Counted from the stretch's first letter, positions 1 through 9,598 are shown. The stretch is 64,000 bases of DNA from Brevundimonas subvibrioides (GCF_027271155.1 NZ_CP114542.1:868001-932000); one strand, 5' to 3'. Notes: generated from the letters alone by a model not told the origin. Numbers and translations are program-made.

Positions 1-17
1 ACCGCCGGAGCGTCTGA
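1..17 (+). CDS. 3' end of an upstream gene, possibly tolQ (partial)
   Basis: An open frame entering from the left edge ends at TGA 15-17, one base before the tolR ATG. Only four codons and the stop are visible, so the product cannot be read. In tol-pal clusters the gene directly upstream of tolR is normally tolQ, which makes tolQ the likely identity by position alone. Confidence 0.3.
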
Positions 18-18
18 G

Positions 19-471
19 ATGGCGATGGGTGGAGGCGGCGGAGGCGGCCACGTCCGGGGCCGACGCCGCGCGCGCAGGAAGCCGCTGAGCGAGATCAACG
101 TCACGCCGCTGGTCGACGTGATGCTGGTGCTGCTGATCATCTTCATGATCTCGGCCCCGCTGCTGACCGTGGGCGTGCCGGTCGAACTGCCGAAGACCGA
201 GGCCAGCGCGGTCGAGACCGACAAGCCGCCGGTGACCGTCTCCATCGACCGGGATGGCGCGATCTTCGTGGCGCGCGACGAGACGGCCTTTGATGCCCTG
301 ATCGAACGGGTCACCGACGAAGCGGGCGATACCGACAGGGAAGAGCTGTCGATCTTCGTGCGAGCCGACGGGCGGGCCCCCTATCAGGCCGTGGCGCGGG
401 TGATGGCGCGGCTGTCGGCGGCCGGGTTCACCAAGCTGAACCTGATCACGGACACGGCGGCGGAAAGCTGA
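19..471 (+). CDS. tolR: TolR, ExbD/TolR-family proton-channel subunit
   Basis: Inner-membrane component that, with TolQ, uses the proton motive force to energise TolA. The 150-residue protein has a short glycine- and arginine-rich cytoplasmic start, one membrane segment at about residues 31-53, and a periplasmic domain. The family motif NVTPLVDVMLVLL is present, with the membrane aspartate at D33 that is expected to carry protons. The length is normal for TolR/ExbD. It ends two bases before tolA, and an upstream stop lies one base before its start, so it sits in a tightly packed tolQRA-type operon. TolR rather than ExbD is chosen because tolA, tolB and pal follow. Confidence 0.95.
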   Translation: MAMGGGGGGGHVRGRRRARRKPLSEINVTPLVDVMLVLLIIFMISAPLLTVGVPVELPKTEASAVETDKPPVTVSIDRDGAIFVARDETAFDALIERVTDEAGDTDREELSIFVRADGRAPYQAVARVMARLSAAGFTKLNLITDTAAES

Positions 472-473
472 CC

Positions 474-1289
474 ATGGCCGCGCGGGCACCGTCTCCGGCC
501 ATTCTGGGCGCGATCCTGCTGCACGCGGGCGTCGCGGCCCTGTTCCTGCTGCGCTGGCCGCAGGCGGAAGAGGACATCGTGCCGATGGTGTCTTCCGTGC
601 CTGTTTCGATCGTGTCGTCCGAGGTCGTCGAGGCCGCCGCCGCCGACAATCCCTCCGATGAACTGGTGACCGAGGACGCCGCCACCGCACCGGTCGAGGC
701 CGAGGTGGCCCCGATCCCGCCGGCCCCGACGCCGCCGACGCCCGCACCGCGTCCGACACCCACGCCGACGCCCCGTTCCATGCCGCCCCGGCCGACGCCC
801 CCGCGTCCGACGCCCCCGACACCGGCCCGGCCGACCCCGCCGCGTCCCACAACGCCGACCCGCCCGGCCGCGACCCCGCGCGAGACGCCGTCGCTGGACC
901 TGGACAGCCTGGCCGGCCCGCGCCGTCAGGCCCCGGCCCCGGGACCGCGCGCCGCGACCGGCCAGCAGGGACGCGGACAGGCCCCGCAGGCCACCGGCCC
1001 GCAGCTGACCGCCATCTTCAACCAGGTCTATCCGAACTGGACCCTGCCCTGTGATATCCCCGGGGCGAACGCCCTGCGGATCGAGATGGATGTCACTCTG
1101 TCGGCTGACGGGCGGATTACCTCGGGGCCGACCTTGCGCAATGCCCGGTCGGACTCGGTCTATCGCGCCGCCGCCGACGGGGCGTTGCGAGCGATCCGCC
1201 AGACCGCGCCGTTCGACGTGCCGCAGGGATTTCCGGGGGGCGCGTTCCGGCCGGTGTTCGTGACCGAACGGGCGTGCCGGAACCGCTAA
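474..1289 (+). CDS. tolA: TolA-like envelope-spanning protein with proline-rich linker
   Basis: Predicted to bridge the TolQR motor in the inner membrane to TolB/Pal at the outer membrane. The 271-residue protein has an N-terminal membrane anchor (about residues 8-27), an acidic stretch, a long Pro/Thr/Arg linker (about 80-140), and a C-terminal TonB/TolA-type domain from about residue 175. The linker replaces the Ala/Lys/Glu helical domain of enterobacterial TolA, so identity rests on position after tolR and on the C-terminal fold. Its TAA stop overlaps the stop of the convergent vapC gene. It could also be called a TonB C-terminal domain protein. Confidence 0.85.
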   Translation: MAARAPSPAILGAILLHAGVAALFLLRWPQAEEDIVPMVSSVPVSIVSSEVVEAAAADNPSDELVTEDAATAPVEAEVAPIPPAPTPPTPAPRPTPTPTPRSMPPRPTPPRPTPPTPARPTPPRPTTPTRPAATPRETPSLDLDSLAGPRRQAPAPGPRAATGQQGRGQAPQATGPQLTAIFNQVYPNWTLPCDIPGANALRIEMDVTLSADGRITSGPTLRNARSDSVYRAAADGALRAIRQTAPFDVPQGFPGGAFRPVFVTERACRNR

Positions 1290-1726
1290 TTCGTCAGCGT
1301 TCCAATTATCTCAAGGGCCGCATCGCCGCCTTTGACGGCGCGCGTCGATAAGCGGCGATCGAAAGTGGCCAGCTTGCCGCCGTTATGCACGGCCAGAGCG
1401 AGCAGGTAGGTGTCCGTCACCTGGCCGTGGCTGGTCAGTCGGGCCGGATCCACGAGCGGCGAGGTCAGCAGGCTGATCGTCTCGGGCCAGAAAACGTGAC
1501 CCGGTCGCTGGCAAACACGGCCCAGGATTTCCGCCATGGCCGCCGCCGTTCCCGGCATCTGGTAGGACGGCTTGCCAGCGATCCGGATAAAGGCGTGCTG
1601 CGTGATCGGACAGGTGGCCCAGCCCTCGTCGATCGTGCGCTCGAACCAGGCCTTCGCATAATCGCTGTGGACGTGATCGGGGTCGATCAATGCGATCAGC
1701 ACATTGGCGTCGAGAAGATAGATCAA
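1286..1726 (-). CDS. vapC: PIN-domain toxin, VapC family
   Basis: Probable type II toxin-antitoxin ribonuclease of 146 residues. PIN features are LLDANVLIALIDPDH at the start (acidic D6), DTYLLALA in the middle and FDRRL near the end. The usual second acidic position (commonly TEN in this subfamily) reads TQH here, so one catalytic carboxylate may be missing. The start is a TTG at 1726-1724 that overlaps the antitoxin stop (TTGA), which gives coupled translation; a longer upstream frame only runs through the antitoxin gene. The RNA target cannot be inferred from the sequence. It lies convergent to tolA, with overlapping stop codons. Confidence 0.85.
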   Translation of the reverse strand: MIYLLDANVLIALIDPDHVHSDYAKAWFERTIDEGWATCPITQHAFIRIAGKPSYQMPGTAAAMAEILGRVCQRPGHVFWPETISLLTSPLVDPARLTSHGQVTDTYLLALAVHNGGKLATFDRRLSTRAVKGGDAALEIIGTLTN

Positions 1727-1947
1727 TCCTCTTCGTCCCGGGATGCGTTGACCATCGCCATCGTGACGACGGCACCGCGCCGGGGCAGCTGCGGGAAGCC
1801 ATTCCACATGTCAGTCGAGGAAGCGGGCGCCTCAAAAGATTTTCGGAGGCGCTCTGAAACCACCTCGCCGATGGAGCGATTTTCGTAATCGGCTATGGCG
1901 CGTGCGCGCTCCAGCAAATCGTCATCGATAGTGAGGGTCGTTCTCAT
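1723..1947 (-). CDS. vapB: Ribbon-helix-helix antitoxin, VapB-like
   Basis: A 74-residue protein whose first 40 residues (MRTTLTIDDDLLERARAIA onward) fit a ribbon-helix-helix DNA-binding domain. The C-terminal tail would bind and neutralise the PIN toxin. It is the first gene of a two-gene minus-strand operon and overlaps vapC by four bases. Such antitoxins usually repress their own promoter; three tandem 7-mers lie 14 bases upstream of the start. Codon use is softer than in neighbours (AGA, ATA, TCA, AAA, TCT and TTT all occur), which suggests acquisition by transfer. Confidence 0.85.
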   Translation of the reverse strand: MRTTLTIDDDLLERARAIADYENRSIGEVVSERLRKSFEAPASSTDMWNGFPQLPRRGAVVTMAMVNASRDEED

Positions 1948-1960
1948 CTCACCAACCTAC

Positions 1961-1981
1961 CGCATCACGCATCACGCATCA
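1961..1981. repeat. Three tandem CGCATCA 7-mers, candidate antitoxin operator
   Basis: Three perfect back-to-back copies of CGCATCA (TGATGCG on the other strand) lie just upstream of the antitoxin gene. Ribbon-helix-helix antitoxins bind short repeated sites in their own promoters, so autoregulation is a reasonable inference. No promoter hexamers are clear. Confidence 0.55.
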
Positions 1982-2121
1982 ACGTCTGACCATCCCTGAC
2001 ACCGCCCCCCGGCAAGGATTGCCGTCCCGAATGTCGCCCCATTCGCCCGCAAGCTGGCGTTTGTCACACGGTCTGGCGATAAGGACCGGGACATTCTCGC
2101 CTGCGCCTATAGGAGACTTCG

Positions 2122-3522
2122 ATGCGTCTGAACCTGCTTCTCGGCACTGTGGCGGCCATCGGCATCCTGGCGACCTCGCCGCAGGCCCAGACCTCCGGCC
2201 TGAACGGGCCCAGCCGCCAGCAGGCCCAGGCCCAGCCGGCCCAGACGGGCGAACCGATCGAGGTCGAGATCGATCAGGGCGTGCTGCGCCCCTTCCAGAT
2301 CGCGGTGGCCCCGTTCAGCGGCCAGAACGGCACCTCCCTGACCGAAGTCCTGTCGGGCGACCTGCGCCGTTCGGGCTTCTTCGAGCCGATCAATCCGGCC
2401 AGTTTCATCGAGACCGGCCTGACGCTGGCCAATGCCCCCAACTTTCCGCAGTGGACCCAGATCGGGGCCCAGGCGGTGCTGTACGGATCGGTGACCCCGC
2501 GTCCGGATGGCCGCAACGACTTCGGCTTTCGCCTGTACGACCCGTACCGCCAGTGCCAGCTGGTCAGCTACAACTTCACCGCCACGCCCGAGCAGTGGCG
2601 CCGGATCGCGCACAAGATCGCCGACGTCGTCTATGCGCGCATGACCGGCGAGACCGGCGTGTTCGACACCCGGATCATCTATGTGGCCGAGAGCGGCACC
2701 GAGCTGAACCGCCTCAGCCGCCTCGCGATCGTGGACCAGGACGGCTACAATCCCGTCTTCCTGACCGACGGCAGCGAAATCATCCTGACGCCGCGCTTCT
2801 CGTCCAATCCGAACGAGATCACCTATATGGCGCTGGGGCGGGATTACAGCCGCATCTATCTGTACAATCTCCAGACCGGGCGACGGGAAAACCTGGGCGA
2901 GTTCGACGGTCAGGCCCTGGCGCCGCGCTATTCTCCGGACGGGACCAAGGTGGCCTTCTCGATCATCCGGGGCGGCAATACCGACGTCTATGTGATGAAT
3001 CTGCGCACCCGCCAGCTGTCGCGCCTGACCTCGGATCCCGGAATCGACACCTCGCCGTCGTTTTCGCCCGATGCGTCGCGGATCGTGTTCAACTCCGACC
3101 GGACCGGGACGCCGCGCCTGTATGTGATGAACGCCGACGGATCGAACCAGCGTCCGATCTCCAGAGGCGGCGGCAGCTATACGGCACCGGCCTGGAGCCC
3201 GCGCGGCGACCTGATCGCCTTCACCAAGTCGGGCGGCGGACAGTTCGGCATCGGCGTGATGAACACCGACGGCTCGGGCGAGCGGATGCTCAGCCGGTCC
3301 TATTTCGAGGAAGGCCCGTCCTGGGCCCCCAACGGGCGCTATCTGATGTTCTCGCGCCAGACGCGGGGCGGGAACACCAATCTGTGGATGGTGGACCTGT
3401 CGGGGCGGGTCATTGCCCAGTCCGGCTATCAGGGCAGGGGGTCGGACCCGGCCTGGTCGCCACTGCTGGACAGCGCGCCGCAGAACCTGGGCACCGGCGG
3501 TGCCGACAGCTGCCCGACCTGA
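2122..3522 (+). CDS. tolB: TolB, periplasmic Tol-Pal beta-propeller protein
   Basis: Periplasmic protein linking TolA to Pal during outer-membrane constriction. The 466-residue product has a signal peptide ending near an AQA site (about residues 1-23), an N-terminal alpha/beta domain (about 45-180) and a C-terminal propeller with repeated PD40-like units such as [24 protein letters not shown] and [11 protein letters not shown]. Length is slightly above the usual 430-450. The start is the ATG preceded by TAGGAG. It is separated from tolA by the inserted toxin-antitoxin pair, so it probably needs its own promoter in the 174-base gap. Confidence 0.96.
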   Translation: MRLNLLLGTVAAIGILATSPQAQTSGLNGPSRQQAQAQPAQTGEPIEVEIDQGVLRPFQIAVAPFSGQNGTSLTEVLSGDLRRSGFFEPINPASFIETGLTLANAPNFPQWTQIGAQAVLYGSVTPRPDGRNDFGFRLYDPYRQCQLVSYNFTATPEQWRRIAHKIADVVYARMTGETGVFDTRIIYVAESGTELNRLSRLAIVDQDGYNPVFLTDGSEIILTPRFSSNPNEITYMALGRDYSRIYLYNLQTGRRENLGEFDGQALAPRYSPDGTKVAFSIIRGGNTDVYVMNLRTRQLSRLTSDPGIDTSPSFSPDASRIVFNSDRTGTPRLYVMNADGSNQRPISRGGGSYTAPAWSPRGDLIAFTKSGGGQFGIGVMNTDGSGERMLSRSYFEEGPSWAPNGRYLMFSRQTRGGNTNLWMVDLSGRVIAQSGYQGRGSDPAWSPLLDSAPQNLGTGGADSCPT

Positions 3523-3605
3523 CTTTTCCCGACGAAACCAAACACGGGTCGCGGCCTTATGGTAAGGCTTGGCACGGCCGAGAACAGACGAAGGAGACCC
3601 CGAGA

Positions 3606-4160
3606 ATGTCCCAGTCCACTGCAGTGAAGATCGCCCTGGTCGGTCTGGCCGCCCTGTCCATGGCCGCCTGTACGCCGCGTCGCCCGGTGACCGGCGCGAC
3701 GGACGGCACCGGCGTGGCCGTGGCCAACAATCCCGTCTATCCCGGGCCCGGCAACGGCGGCATCGACGGCAGCGCGACCGGCCCGGCGGCGATCGGTTCT
3801 GAACAGGACTTCGTCGTCAACGTCGGCGACCGGGTCTATTTCGACCTCGACAGCTATGAGGTCAGCCCCGAGGCCTATCCGCGCCTGGACGCCCAGGCCG
3901 CCTGGCTGCAGCGCTATCCGCAGGTCCAGGTCCGGATCGAGGGCAATGCCGACGAACGCGGCACCCGCGAATACAATCTGGCGCTCGGTGCCCGGCGCGC
4001 GGAGTCGATCCGCAACTATCTGATCGACCGCGGCGTGCCGGCCGGCCGGATCGACACCATCAGCTTCGGCAAGGAACGTCCGATCGCCCAGGGGGCCAAC
4101 GAGGACGCCTGGGCCCGGAACCGCAACGGACACACGGCCATCGTGACGGGCGCGAACTAG
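3606..4160 (+). CDS. pal: Pal, peptidoglycan-associated lipoprotein
   Basis: Outer-membrane lipoprotein that binds peptidoglycan and TolB. The 184-residue protein has a lipoprotein signal with the acceptor cysteine at C22 (LSMAAC), a Gly/Pro-rich linker, and an OmpA-like domain from about residue 75 with VYFDLDSYEV, GNADERGTREYN and LGARRAESIRNYL. The ATG follows an AAGGAGA ribosome site. Much longer upstream frames in the same phase run through tolB and were rejected. Confidence 0.96.
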   Translation: MSQSTAVKIALVGLAALSMAACTPRRPVTGATDGTGVAVANNPVYPGPGNGGIDGSATGPAAIGSEQDFVVNVGDRVYFDLDSYEVSPEAYPRLDAQAAWLQRYPQVQVRIEGNADERGTREYNLALGARRAESIRNYLIDRGVPAGRIDTISFGKERPIAQGANEDAWARNRNGHTAIVTGAN

Positions 4161-4166
4161 GGAAGA

Positions 4167-4199
4167 GTCTCCTCCCCGTCCGCAGGATGGGGAGGAGAC
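4167..4199. repeat. 11-bp perfect hairpin after pal
   Basis: GTCTCCTCCCC at 4167-4177 pairs perfectly with GGGGAGGAGAC at 4189-4199 around an 11-base loop. There is no U-tract, so it is not a classic terminator. It resembles the GC-rich palindromes at 58546, 59841 and 62562 and may be a short member of that family. Confidence 0.6.
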
Positions 4200-4268
4200 C
4201 CCTCCATCCACCCTTGCCTCGACCCCGCCCGACCGGCAGATTGTGCGCTGCACGGTCTGGGGGACCCC

Positions 4269-5375
4269 ATGGTGGATATCGAGGCGACCGGGGGTCTGAT
4301 CACCGGGGGTATTCTGGCGGGCGCGGTCGAAAAGCCGACCGGCCATGCGGGCGAGGCCCATTCCGGCACCTGTAGCGACTGCGGCGAGCCGGTCACGGCC
4401 AATTTCTGCGCCAACTGCGGCCAGCCGACCCATGTGCACCGGACCCTGCTGCATCTGGGCGAGGAACTGCTGCACGGCGTCATGCATTTCGACGCCCGCA
4501 TCTGGCGTACCCTGCCGCTGCTCATGCTGAATCCCGGCAAGCTGACGCGCGAATGGATCCACGGGAAGCGGACGCGTTACGTGTCTCCCCTGGCCATCTT
4601 CCTGTTCACCGTCTTCCTGATGTTCTTTGCCCTGAGCTTCGGGGGGGCGCCGGTGGTCCAGGAAGAGCCGCTGGATGTGCGCATCGCCGCGGCCCGGACG
4701 GCCGTGATCGAGGCCCGCCAGGCCCTTGCCACGGTCGAGGCCGAGACGCCGGCCGATGCTCCGGGCCGCGAGGGTATCGTGGCCGGGGCCCGGGGCGCGG
4801 TCACGGGAGCGGAAGGGAGCCTTCAGAGGCTGGAAGAGGCCAAGGCGGCCGGTCCCAGATCGGACGGGATGGTGCCCGGCAGCTGGCAGGCGTCGGTCGC
4901 CGACGCCGTCCATGACGGGAATGTCCACATCGGCTTCGGTGACAGGAAGATGCGGGAGAAGATCCTGCACAAGCTCGCGAACCCCGATTTCGCCGTCTAC
5001 AAGATCCAGCAGACGGCCTACAAATTCGCCTTCCTGCTGATCCCGCTGTCGATCCCGTTCGTCTGGCTGCTGTTCGCCTGGAAACGGGGGTTTACCTGGT
5101 ACGATCACGGGGTGTTCGTGCTGTATTCCCTGACCTTCATATCGATCCTGACCATGGTGATCGGGATTTTCGGGCGCTGGGACGGATGGTTTACCGATAC
5201 ACTGGGGACCCTGCTGTTCCTGTCGATCCCGGTCCATATGTTCGCCCAGCTGAAGGGGACCTATGGTCTGTCGGTGTTTTCGGCGGCGTGGCGGACCTTC
5301 GTGCTGCTGAATTTCTGCATCCTCACGATCAGCCTGTTCCTGACCGCGATCGTGCTGATGGGCCTGACGGGATGA
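4269..5375 (+). CDS. DUF3667 zinc-ribbon membrane protein
   Basis: A 368-residue membrane protein of unknown function. Near residues 36-56 it has two Cys pairs (CSDC and CANC followed by GQP) typical of the DUF3667 zinc ribbon. A first membrane segment lies at about 105-123 (LAIFLFTVFLMFFAL), followed by an Ala/Glu-rich probable coiled coil at about 135-195, then four more membrane segments in the C-terminal third. It sits between pal and cpoB, which are usually adjacent. No biochemical role is established for the family, so envelope involvement is inferred only from location. Confidence 0.8.
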   Translation: MVDIEATGGLITGGILAGAVEKPTGHAGEAHSGTCSDCGEPVTANFCANCGQPTHVHRTLLHLGEELLHGVMHFDARIWRTLPLLMLNPGKLTREWIHGKRTRYVSPLAIFLFTVFLMFFALSFGGAPVVQEEPLDVRIAAARTAVIEARQALATVEAETPADAPGREGIVAGARGAVTGAEGSLQRLEEAKAAGPRSDGMVPGSWQASVADAVHDGNVHIGFGDRKMREKILHKLANPDFAVYKIQQTAYKFAFLLIPLSIPFVWLLFAWKRGFTWYDHGVFVLYSLTFISILTMVIGIFGRWDGWFTDTLGTLLFLSIPVHMFAQLKGTYGLSVFSAAWRTFVLLNFCILTISLFLTAIVLMGLTG

Positions 5376-5420
5376 TCGCCTGCCTTGCGGCGGCCCCAAA
5401 TCGGTGAAAGCTGTAGCGTC

Positions 5421-6278
5421 ATGAAAAGCCTGCTCACCTTCCGGAACATCGCCCTGGCCGTCGTCGGCTGCGGGCTGGTCGGCGGGGCCGTCGTGGCCCA
5501 GACCCAGCCGCTGCCCGCCGTGCAGTGGGACAACCGCCGCCTCGATACGCTGGACCGCAACGTCCGGCGTCTGGAGCGCGCCCTGACCCAGCGGAACAGT
5601 CAGGGCCAGCCCGTGCTGGTCGAGCCGGACCCTGAGGTCCTGGCGCTGCAGGGGCGCGTCGGCGTGATGGATCGACGTCTGCGCGATCTGGAGGCCACCG
5701 TCCAGCGGGTGAACGGCGATCTGGAGCGGATGACCTTCTCGCTGGACGAGAGCGACCGCGACAATGCGGCCCTGCGCCTGCGCCTGACCGATGCGGAAGG
5801 CCGCGTGCAGGCGCTGGAGCGCGCCGCTGCGGAGGACCGCGCCGCCCGGGAAGCCGCCGAAGCCGAAGCGGCCCGTCCCCGCTCCCCGACCGGCGACGCC
5901 GCCTCGGACCTGGCCGCGGCCAGGGTGCTGCTGAGCGCCGATCCGGCACAGGGTCGGGCGGCGCTGGAGGCCGTGACCATCAACTGGCCCGATACCCCGT
6001 CCGCCCGCGAGGCGCTGTGGCGTGTGGGCGACATCATCCGCGCGGGTGGCGATCAGGCCGGGGCGGTGCAGCAATATGCCCAGGCCCTGCAGGGCTGGCC
6101 GACGCAAGGCTGGGCCGGCGAGGTCACGTTGAAGCTGGCGCGCGGTCTGGAGGCCACAAACCGCGATCCGCAGGCGTGCGCGGCGCTGGGTGAGTACAAC
6201 CGGCGCTATGCGGCGACCTCGACGGCTGGCCTGCGCCAGATCGCTGCGGAGACCGGCCGGGCCGCGAACTGCCGCTGA
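5421..6278 (+). CDS. cpoB: CpoB/YbgF, Tol-Pal associated TPR protein
   Basis: Periplasmic coordinator of peptidoglycan synthesis and outer-membrane constriction in characterised species. The 285-residue protein has a signal peptide (about 1-25, ending VVAQ), a coiled-coil region (about 35-150, with NVRRLERALT and LRDLEATVQRV), an Ala-rich linker and a C-terminal TPR-like region from about 165 (LLSADPAQGRAAL, WRVGDIIRAGG). The ATG at 5421 is chosen because it begins the signal peptide; an in-phase GTG/ATG further upstream would add a charged leader. Its TGA overlaps the probable CTG start of tilS. Confidence 0.9.
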   Translation: MKSLLTFRNIALAVVGCGLVGGAVVAQTQPLPAVQWDNRRLDTLDRNVRRLERALTQRNSQGQPVLVEPDPEVLALQGRVGVMDRRLRDLEATVQRVNGDLERMTFSLDESDRDNAALRLRLTDAEGRVQALERAAAEDRAAREAAEAEAARPRSPTGDAASDLAAARVLLSADPAQGRAALEAVTINWPDTPSAREALWRVGDIIRAGGDQAGAVQQYAQALQGWPTQGWAGEVTLKLARGLEATNRDPQACAALGEYNRRYAATSTAGLRQIAAETGRAANCR

Positions 6279-7528
6279 CCGACGACCTGACCGCGCGGGT
6301 CCGGGCCCGGCTGGATGCGCGGCTGGAGCGGAACGTCGACCCTCCCGTCGCCCTGGCCCTGTCCGGCGGCGGGGACTCCATGGCCCTGCTGTCGATCGCG
6401 GCAGACTGGGCGCGCGAGGCTGGACGCCGGCTCCTGGCCATCACCGTCGACCACGGATTGAACCCCGAGGCCGCCACCTGGAGCCGCCTCTGTGCCGGGG
6501 CGGCACGGGCCGTCGGTGCGGACTGGATGGAACGCCGCTGGGAGGGCGACAAGCCTGCCACCGGCCTGCCCGCCGCCGCGCGCCGCGCCCGTCACGCCCT
6601 GATCGCCGACGCGGCGCGAGCGGCGGGCGCCAGGGTCGTGCTGTTCGCCCACACCGCCGACGACATCGCCGAAAGCGACTGGATGCGGATGCGGGGTTCG
6701 ACCCTGGGGGACTTGCGGGAATGGTCGCCGAGCCCGGCCTGGCCTCAGGGGCGGGGGCTGATGCTGCTTCGACCGACGCTGGGGGAGCGGCGGGAGGCCC
6801 TGCGGGACGGGCTGCGCTCGGCCGGGCAGGGCTGGATCGAGGATCCGGGAAATGACCGGTTTGCCAGGGGGAGAGCGCGTCATGCCCTGACCGGCTCGCC
6901 CCTTGACCCCTCACCCTTTCGGCTGAAGGAGGATCGCTCCGCCCTGCGAGCCTCAAGCCCTCTCCCGCTGGGAGAGGGATTTGCCGGGGCAGGCGAAAAT
7001 CTTGCCATGACCCTTTTATGCGCCGCCGGCCATGATCGATTGCCGCGTCCGGACCGGCTGGCGGCTCTCGCGGACCGGCTCCGAACCGGCGACCCCTTCA
7101 CCGCGACCTTGGCGGGGGCGAGGATCGAGGTCTCGTCCGATCGCGGGATCATCGGCCGCGAGGCGGGCGAGCTGAAGCGAAAGCCCGTTGCCGCCATCCC
7201 CCTCCACCCGGACATTCCCATTGTCTGGGACGGTCGCTACGCGATCACCGCCCGTGAACCCGGCTGGTCGGTGACCGCCGCCCTCGGCCGACTGAACCGG
7301 CTGTCGAAGGCGGATCGCGCCATCGTCGATACAGTCGCGCCCTGGGGCCGCGGTGCCCTGCCGGTCCTGATCCGGGACGGATCGGATGCGCCGGTTCTTG
7401 CATGGCGAGAGGCGAAGGTTCGTGCGCTTGCGCCGCGTCGTCTGGCCCTGGCGCTGGGCGAAACGACGCAGGAATGCGACCTTCACGGAACGATCCATGG
7501 CGAAACGCCGCCGTCTGACCTATTTTGA
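6275..7528 (+). CDS. tilS: TilS, tRNA(Ile)-lysidine synthase, probable CTG start
   Basis: Modifies C34 of tRNA-Ile(CAU) with lysine and ATP so that it reads AUA; this is normally essential. The PP-loop SGGGDS is at residues 30-35 counted from CTG 6275, followed by ITVDHGLNPEA. From the in-frame stop at 6191 to the PP-loop there is no ATG, GTG or TTG. The first ATG (6380) lies inside the motif and would remove the active site. CTG 6275 overlaps the cpoB stop as CTGA, like the ATGA/GTGA overlaps elsewhere here. Residues about 211-241 come from an inserted palindromic repeat that keeps the frame open. Predicted length is 417 residues, normal for the family. Confidence 0.9.
   Translation: MTDDLTARVRARLDARLERNVDPPVALALSGGGDSMALLSIAADWAREAGRRLLAITVDHGLNPEAATWSRLCAGAARAVGADWMERRWEGDKPATGLPAAARRARHALIADAARAAGARVVLFAHTADDIAESDWMRMRGSTLGDLREWSPSPAWPQGRGLMLLRPTLGERREALRDGLRSAGQGWIEDPGNDRFARGRARHALTGSPLDPSPFRLKEDRSALRASSPLPLGEGFAGAGENLAMTLLCAAGHDRLPRPDRLAALADRLRTGDPFTATLAGARIEVSSDRGIIGREAGELKRKPVAAIPLHPDIPIVWDGRYAITAREPGWSVTAALGRLNRLSKADRAIVDTVAPWGRGALPVLIRDGSDAPVLAWREAKVRALAPRRLALALGETTQECDLHGTIHGETPPSDLF
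6907..6978. repeat. Palindromic repeat inserted in frame in tilS
   Basis: A GC-rich segment beginning CCCCTCACCC and ending in a perfect 9-bp hairpin (CCCTCTCCC at 6958-6966, GCT loop, GGGAGAGGG at 6970-6978). It has the CCCCTCA...CTCTCCC/GGGAGAG layout of the intergenic element at 62562-62718. It is translated as a low-complexity stretch (DPSPFRLKEDRSALR, then SSPLPLGEGFAGAGE), resembling the in-frame palindromic element insertions described in Rickettsia. Confidence 0.65.
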
Positions 7529-7574
7529 ATTCGAACACGTGAAACCCATGCCGGACAGCCGTCCGGCGACCTAG
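7497..7574 (+). CDS. Possible 25-residue small protein between tilS and ftsH
   Basis: A small frame starts with ATG inside the last codons of tilS, in another phase, and ends at TAG 12 bases before ftsH. The peptide is basic at the start (MAKRRRLTYFEFEH) and proline-containing at the end. A weak GGA site lies about 9 bases upstream. Nothing about its function is recognisable, and it may be a chance frame. Confidence 0.3.
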   Translation: MAKRRRLTYFEFEHVKPMPDSRPAT

Positions 7575-7586
7575 GAAATCAGAGCG

Positions 7587-9530
<1,944 letters not shown>

Positions 9531-9539
9531 ACGTCAGAG

Positions 9540-9574
9540 CCCCGCCTTCGCGCAATAGAGGCGGGGTTCTTTCT
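9540..9574 (+). terminator. Rho-independent terminator of ftsH
   Basis: CCCCGCCT (9540-9547) pairs with AGGCGGGG (9559-9566) around an 11-base loop and is followed by TTCTTTCT. It lies 10 bases after the ftsH stop. Confidence 0.85.
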
Positions 9575-9583
9575 GACGAACAA

Positions 9584-9598
9584 GTTTGCATTTCAAAC
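9584..9598. promoter_or_regulatory. GTTTG-N5-CAAAC palindrome, candidate operator
   Basis: A perfect 5-bp inverted repeat, GTTTG then CATTT then CAAAC, lies between the ftsH terminator and the acyltransferase gene, 41 bases before its start. The operon it precedes ends in a winged-helix regulator, so this is a plausible binding site for that protein. No promoter hexamers are convincing. Confidence 0.5.

Noticed and set aside
3429..6107. A very long open frame on the minus strand opposite pal, DUF3667 and cpoB
   Set aside because: It is antisense to three well-supported genes, is Arg/Gly/His-rich without a domain, and arises from high GC with few stop codons.
6380..7528. tilS starting at ATG 6380
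   Set aside because: This start falls right after the PP-loop SGGGDS, so the enzyme would lose its ATP-binding motif.
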